A stretch of 63,146 nucleotides of DNA, from NCBI RefSeq assembly GCF_903819215.1, contig NZ_CAIJCT010000004.1. The stretch is one strand, 5' to 3'. The notes below the pieces were generated by a model, which had not been told where the DNA came from, searched no databases, and was given only the letters and a program-made list of their open reading frames with translations. The stretch is from Aedoeadaptatus coxii (GTDB lineage Bacteria; Bacillota; Clostridia; Tissierellales; Peptoniphilaceae). A program made the translations under genes and the position numbers. Below, in pieces: positions 59,889 through 63,146 of the stretch (within the stretch, counting starts at the first letter, position 1; the number at the start of each line of letters is the position of its first letter).

Positions 59889-59931
59889 CTTAATACATTG
59901 TCATTGTATCATCGTCTTAATACAGTGTCAA
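59889..59931 (-). promoter_or_regulatory. Promoter and candidate YtrA operator of the ABC operon
   Basis: Minus-strand TTGACA (59926-59931), 17-bp spacer, TACAAT (59903-59908). On the plus strand the 15-mer CTTAATACA[T/G]TGTCA occurs twice, at 59889-59903 and 59916-59930, 27 bp apart, one copy overlapping the -35 and the other lying downstream of the -10. Such paired sites fit a dimeric repressor, most simply the GntR protein encoded in the operon. Confidence 0.75.
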
Positions 59932-59954
59932 CTCTGTTTTTGAAATTTTTTTGC

Positions 59955-59987
59955 ACGAAAAAAGGACGTCACGCAGACGTCCTTTTC
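59955..59987 (-). terminator. Intrinsic terminator after the DUF3793 gene
   Basis: AAAAGGACGTC and GACGTCCTTTT form a perfect stem around 5 bases; minus-strand T run follows. It closes the flavodoxin/DUF3793 operon. Confidence 0.88.
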
Positions 59988-60013
59988 AACAGAATATAGG
60001 AAGGTGTCATTAT

Positions 60014-60607
60014 TTAGTTTACTTGCACGCCTCGTCGCATGACGAGGTATTTCGCTAGGTCAAAAAAGAAAAAGCGTATTTTCGATAGCAAGATGTTTTC
60101 GTAGCATTTCCAGTATCCGACGAAGCGATGTTCTCGCCTCTTGGCGAATGCTTCCACATCGGATAGAGGATAGCCTAAAAAGATGCCGATTTCGTCGGGG
60201 CAGCCAGTTAAAAATCGTCTTTTTAACTCCGCAATGGCTTCCTCCGCCGTATCATATTTATAGCCGCGATTCTTTAAAAAAGCTTGGCATCTTTTGTCTG
60301 TTAGTTTGTGTTCAAGTTTTTTTTGATCATAGAAGTAAAGTAATAAACCGCCTTTGGCGTTTACGAATTCAGCGTGTGCAAGGGGTATGGATTGTCTCAC
60401 GCTTTCATCGCATCTCCAACAACCGGAAAGATCTCTCGAATGGTTCACTAAGCTGACAAGAGTTCCTGTCTTTCCACAAAAAGTTGTCGGCGCCGTATAG
60501 GCTTTTAATATGGCTTCCAAATATGCACGATCGTCACAGGATGCGCATTGGTTGAGATAGCCAACTGTCGTATGGTTCAGCTTACGCTTCACATAACGCG
60601 CGAGCAC
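60014..60607 (-). CDS. DUF3793 family protein
   Basis: This protein of up to 197 residues carries the DUF3793 hallmark GCPDEIGIFLGYPLSDVEAF near residue 135, then FVGYWKCYENI. Cysteines at CASC near residue 22 and in SGCWRC near 62 could bind a metal. Function is not known; members often sit beside flavodoxin genes in iron-regulated units, as here. The start is uncertain: GTG 60607 overlaps the flavodoxin end by 26 bp, and GTG 60592 is an alternative. Confidence 0.8.
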   Translation of the reverse strand: MLARYVKRKLNHTTVGYLNQCASCDDRAYLEAILKAYTAPTTFCGKTGTLVSLVNHSRDLSGCWRCDESVRQSIPLAHAEFVNAKGGLLLYFYDQKKLEHKLTDKRCQAFLKNRGYKYDTAEEAIAELKRRFLTGCPDEIGIFLGYPLSDVEAFAKRREHRFVGYWKCYENILLSKIRFFFFDLAKYLVMRRGVQVN

Positions 60608-61001
60608 TTTTTTTGCACTCCTCTACTGCATCGCTATCCGGCTCGCCTTTGGCGATGACGGTGTCGATGTAAGAAACACTTTGGCCTCGCACTTCGTCTT
60701 CCCAGGTTTCCATCCATTCGCCGTCGGCCCAATCGTAGGAACCGAACAAGAGGACTTTCTTACCTTTAAGAAGAGGATTTACGTCGTCCATAAAAGGTCG
60801 CATACTGCCTTCTTCCAGTTCCTCAGCCCCCATGGCCGGGCAACCGAAAGCGATCTTTTCTGCACTTTCTACTACTTCTTGTGTAGCGCTATCAACTTCG
60901 ATAATGTTAGCTTCTTCGCCGGCGTCACGGATTCCTTCAGCAATGGCATTGGCCATGGCTTCTGTATTTCCGGTACCGGACCAGTAAATTACAGGTATCA
61001 T
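60582..61001 (-). CDS. Flavodoxin
   Basis: A 139-residue FMN electron carrier. The phosphate loop YWSGTGNTEAMANAIAEGI at the N-terminus and the isoalloxazine-binding LLFGSYDWADGEWMETWEDEV region near residue 85 are typical of short-chain flavodoxins. I use ATG 61001 (MIPVIYW), 7 bases after AAAGGAG. Flavodoxin replaces ferredoxin when iron is scarce, which fits the two Fur boxes upstream. Confidence 0.92.
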   Translation of the reverse strand: MIPVIYWSGTGNTEAMANAIAEGIRDAGEEANIIEVDSATQEVVESAEKIAFGCPAMGAEELEEGSMRPFMDDVNPLLKGKKVLLFGSYDWADGEWMETWEDEVRGQSVSYIDTVIAKGEPDSDAVEECKKSARALCEA

Positions 61002-61095
61002 ACACATTCTCCTTTCCACCCTGCGGCACCTGCACGCTGCACACTATGGCATAAACGAAAGAAGTATCTGATAAATATGTACCACAAGGTTGTTT

Positions 61096-61184
61096 TGATA
61101 ATTCTTATCGTTTACATCTATGATTATATAGGCTCGCCTTTAAAAAAGCAAGGGCTTTTCGTAAATATATGATAATTATTTTCA
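61096..61184 (-). promoter_or_regulatory. Flavodoxin promoter with two Fur boxes
   Basis: Minus-strand promoter TTGCTT (61146-61151), 17-bp spacer, TATAAT (61123-61128). Fur box 1 (61096-61110, TGATAATTCTTATCG) lies just downstream of the -10 and contains the perfect inverted repeat GATAA-TTC-TTATC. Fur box 2 (61170-61184, TGATAATTATTTTCA) lies upstream of the -35 and matches the 7-1-7 pattern at 13 of 14 positions. From 61185 to 61463 the sequence is AT-rich and shows no gene or clear signal. Confidence 0.78.
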
Positions 61185-61463
61185 GTTATCTTTTCAATGG
61201 CTATTTTCTCCCCTTCATATCATGAGCGTCCACAAAATACCCTCCCCTTCTTTTTCTGTAAAGGTTCATTTTGATGCTTACTCTATTTCTCATTTTATTG
61301 CCCCTTTAATAAAGAACGATCTCTCGTATCTATTGTGAACAACATACACTTTTATGCGATTCCATTTTATCGGCTAGCCTTTTGGATATGGGAATTCGTC
61401 TAAATTTCCTTTTAAAAATAAAGCTATCTTATCCTTTTCTTAATGTTTTTCATTAAATACTTA

Positions 61464-61491
61464 TTGATTATCGTTAATATCCGGGTATAAT
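61464..61491 (+). promoter_or_regulatory. Promoter of the DUF2975/HTH cassette
   Basis: TTGATT (61464-61469), 16-bp spacer, TATAAT (61486-61491), 18 bp before the start codon. TTGATTATCGTTAATA overlapping the -35 is a weak Fur-like match (about 13 of 19), not convincing by itself. Confidence 0.65.
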
Positions 61492-61509
61492 AATCTTAGG
61501 AGGTAACGT

Positions 61510-61992
61510 ATGAAACAATTTAAATTATATTTCATCGGCTTCGCTTTGGCGCTGGCTCTATTAGGCGTCGCCACATTGTTCGCCATCATCGGCATCTTGC
61601 CCATTAAGGGATGGGTCACCGGCGATCCCACGTTTGCACCTTATCTATACATGGTGCCCGTCGCTCTCACGCTTTTCGCTCTGATCGGCCTTTCCCTTAT
61701 GGCGGCCATTCTCTCGGGTATGTACACGACCTTTCTATACGGCGAAGGCAAAGTGTTTGAGCTGCCTATGGAAAAAGGGCTCAATCGCACGGGGCTGGCT
61801 TTTTTGGCGTCCAGTCTTTTTACTTTCCTCTTCGGCCTCTATCTAGGAATTAATTTAGGATCTTTCGCAGTTTTCGTCAGCTCCCTATTATTTGTAGGCT
61901 TGTTTTTACTGCCGGCTTTTCTCTTTTTTCTTCTCGCCGATGTGGTGGAAAAGGGACGTCTGCTCCAAGATGAGCATGATCTTACCATTTGA
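61510..61992 (+). CDS. DUF2975 membrane protein
   Basis: A 160-residue protein with four hydrophobic helices (about residues 5-28, 45-72, 95-115, 118-145) and the typical DUF2975 ending QDEHDLTI. Function is unknown. In Firmicutes these genes are nearly always followed by a YozG-type HTH gene, as here, where the next start lies 8 bp past the stop. AGGAGGTAACGT precedes the ATG. Confidence 0.85.
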   Translation: MKQFKLYFIGFALALALLGVATLFAIIGILPIKGWVTGDPTFAPYLYMVPVALTLFALIGLSLMAAILSGMYTTFLYGEGKVFELPMEKGLNRTGLAFLASSLFTFLFGLYLGINLGSFAVFVSSLLFVGLFLLPAFLFFLLADVVEKGRLLQDEHDLTI

Positions 61993-62000
61993 GGTGCGCC

Positions 62001-62216
62001 ATGATTCAAATTGATTTAGATCTTATGCTCGCCAAACGAAAAATGACCCTCACCGAACTTTCAAAGGCGGTGGATATCAGTTTGCCCAATCTCTCGATTT
62101 TAAAGACGGGAAAGGCAAAGGCCATTCGTTTTTCTACCCTCTCCGCTATTTGCAAGACGCTGGATTGCCAGCCGGGAGATATTTTGCGCTATGAAAAAGG
62201 TGATGACGATGAATGA
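62001..62216 (+). CDS. YozG-type helix-turn-helix regulator
   Basis: A 71-residue Cro/C1-type protein: DLMLAKRKMTLTELSKAVDISLPNLSILKTGKAKAIRFSTLSAICKTLDCQPGDIL is a full HTH_26-like domain. I use ATG 62001 after GAGGTGCGCC. It probably works with the DUF2975 protein and autoregulates the cassette. Its end overlaps the next gene by 8 bp. Confidence 0.88.
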   Translation: MIQIDLDLMLAKRKMTLTELSKAVDISLPNLSILKTGKAKAIRFSTLSAICKTLDCQPGDILRYEKGDDDE

Positions 62217-62694
62217 TTATCGTAAGCGAGGAATTATATGTCTCGCAATTGTTTTTATAATCGGCCTCGTCGCCGTAGGGATTCTCTCCGATGGAACGCC
62301 TCCTCCTTTAAAAGAGGCGAATTATTCCTTTGACACTCATTTTTCAGGAAGAGTTCGGGAAGAATTTTCCATAAAAAAAGCGCCGAGTTTCCTAGGCGAC
62401 GGCGTATCTCTTTATATCTATACTTTAAAAGACGAGGATATGAAAATTTTAAAAACAGATTTGAAGACAAAAAAATCCTATTCTTACAACTCCCCAATCG
62501 GAGAAGCTGTTGCCGGCGATTTGCAATTAGCGCTCAGGGAGCGTGACACCACCTTTGATTTCGGTTCATTGAATAAGTATGACTATTATGTCCACGATCG
62601 TTCACCTTTTAAAACAAACACTCCCTCGAATTACGACGCCCTTATGGTGGAGAAGAATGGGAAGCGCGTCGTTTATATCGTAAGCGATTCATGA
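62209..62694 (+). CDS. Hypothetical single-span membrane protein
   Basis: I do not recognise this protein. It has a short basic start, a single N-terminal helix (GIICLAIVFIIGLVAVGIL) and an extracytoplasmic domain of about 130 residues with YSFDTHFSG and LYIYTLKDEDMKILKTDL, no cysteine there and no catalytic motif. I choose ATG 62209, 6 bases after AAGGTGAT; ATG 62191 is possible. Coupled to the HTH gene, it may be a sensor or effector of the cassette. About 161 residues. Confidence 0.65.
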   Translation: MNDYRKRGIICLAIVFIIGLVAVGILSDGTPPPLKEANYSFDTHFSGRVREEFSIKKAPSFLGDGVSLYIYTLKDEDMKILKTDLKTKKSYSYNSPIGEAVAGDLQLALRERDTTFDFGSLNKYDYYVHDRSPFKTNTPSNYDALMVEKNGKRVVYIVSDS

Positions 62695-62741
62695 TCCCTG
62701 CCTATTGCTCAGCCCTACAAATTTTACAAAATATACGCATA

Positions 62742-62780
62742 AAAAAACACACGCCGTCGAATGATCAGCGTGTGTTCTTT
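62742..62780 (-). terminator. Intrinsic terminator of the distal 5S-like copy
   Basis: ACACACGC and GCGTGTGT pair on the minus strand and are followed by seven T residues. A near-identical terminator follows the intact 5S gene at about 63000-63042. Confidence 0.88.
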
Positions 62781-62783
62781 TTG

Positions 62784-62985
62784 TAACCGGCAATTTCCTA
62801 CTCTCCCAGGTCGTTACCAACCAAGTACCATCGCGTTAGAGACCTAACCCCATTTTTCGGACCAACGGGACGGAAAATGGATGGTAGGTCCTATGTCAGG
62901 ATGGCCCGGCGGGACGGGCGAAGCACGTCGCCCGGTTGCCATCTACGGCTAGAGGCTTGCCTCTTCTGTGGTGTCGCTCTTTTCT
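62784..62985 (-). pseudogene. 5S rRNA-like copy interrupted by a structured ~105-bp insert
   Basis: On the minus strand the last ~50 bases (plus-strand 62786-62833) are identical to the 3' part of the 5S gene at 63045-63093. Plus-strand 62939-62975 (CCATCTACGGCTAGAGGCTTG...CTTCTGTGGTGTCG) resembles the next part of 5S in order. Between them about 105 bp, 62834-62938, does not belong to 5S and forms two hairpins (GGACC...GGTCC type and CGGGCG...CGCCCG). It looks like a decayed 5S gene with an insertion, or a rearranged tandem copy. Confidence 0.55.
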
Positions 62986-62999
62986 TCCTTATTACGCGC

Positions 63000-63042
63000 A
63001 TAAAAAAACACACGCCGTCTTGTGATCAGCGTGTGTTTTTTT
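63000..63042 (-). terminator. Intrinsic terminator of the rRNA operon
   Basis: Minus-strand ACACACGC...GCGTGTGT hairpin with a T run, directly after the 3' end of the 5S gene. Confidence 0.9.
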
Positions 63043-63044
63043 TG

Positions 63045-63146
63045 TAACCGGCAATTTCCTACTCTCCCAGGTCGTTACCAACCAAGTACCATCGGCGTTA
63101 AGAGGCTTAACTTCTGTGTTCGGCATGGGTACAGGTGTGTCCCTCT
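63045..63146 (-). rRNA. rrf: 5S ribosomal RNA, 5' end beyond the window
   Basis: Read on the minus strand the segment contains CACCTGTACCCATGCCGAACACAGAAG, then GTTAAG...CGCCGATGGTACTTGG, and ends GGGAGAGTAGGAAATTGCCGG, the standard bacterial 5S order and spacing. About 100 of roughly 117 nucleotides are in the window; the first few lie outside. 23S and 16S genes are expected beyond the right edge, transcribed toward the left. Confidence 0.93.

Noticed and set aside
61510..62216. Toxin-antitoxin interpretation of the DUF2975/HTH pair
   Set aside because: The first protein is a four-helix membrane protein of a known non-toxin family and the HTH is of the YozG type; no toxin motif is present.

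Overview
The window looks like a chromosomal segment from a low- to mid-GC Gram-positive anaerobe of the Firmicutes. The evidence is the S10-spc-alpha ribosomal protein order, a zinc-type S14, CtsR operators, a serine T-box, a yybP-ykoY riboswitch, near-universal AGGAGG ribosome binding sites and an S-layer-homology (SLH) surface protein. A clostridial-ferredoxin, Feo and flavodoxin lifestyle with type 2 IPP isomerase would fit the Tissierellia/Peptoniphilaceae, but that family placement is inference. No phage, CRISPR array, transposase or tRNA was recognised.

Layout. 0-14 kb: dihydrofolate reductase and an odd GNAT fusion (minus strand), a FadR-type GntR regulator, an alpha/beta hydrolase, a membrane-anchored Mur ligase followed by ddl, rnr-smpB, an FMN reductase, and a CtsR-controlled J-protein/clpB pair. 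14-28 kb: one long ribosomal block from rpsJ to rplQ, including secY, adk, infA, rpmJ and rpoA, with map and rpsD absent. 28-32 kb: a TrkA-type potassium channel, an EamA transporter and rpsF-ssb-rpsR. 32-39 kb: a 2191-residue exported SLH protein with NEAT-like and FIVAR-like repeats, preceded by a good Fur box. 39-44 kb: a DUF2232 protein, gdpP-rplI-dnaB and uppP. 44-48 kb: feoA-feoA-feoB-Cys-rich protein, with an in-frame amber codon in feoB, then a 2[4Fe-4S] ferredoxin. 48-56 kb: T-box/serS, a secreted stalk-domain protein, a Mn2+-riboswitch/P-type ATPase unit, fni and trxB. 56-60 kb: a minus-strand five-gene operon of two ABC exporters around a YtrA-type regulator. 60-63 kb: a Fur-box-preceded flavodoxin/DUF3793 pair, a DUF2975/HTH/membrane-protein cassette, and the 3' end of an rRNA operon (5S, minus strand) with a second, interrupted 5S-like copy.

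How it fits together. Two themes stand out besides housekeeping. The first is metal homeostasis: a Fur-boxed surface protein, a Fur-boxed flavodoxin operon, a Feo operon with a palindrome over its -10 box, and a Mn2+-sensing exporter unit. The second is sequence that looks hard to assemble: poly-C/poly-G runs and an 8-N gap occur next to two copies of the same short repeat (window start and about 55.8 kb), so both places may be misassembled. All coordinates, starts and motifs were read by eye. No database search was run.
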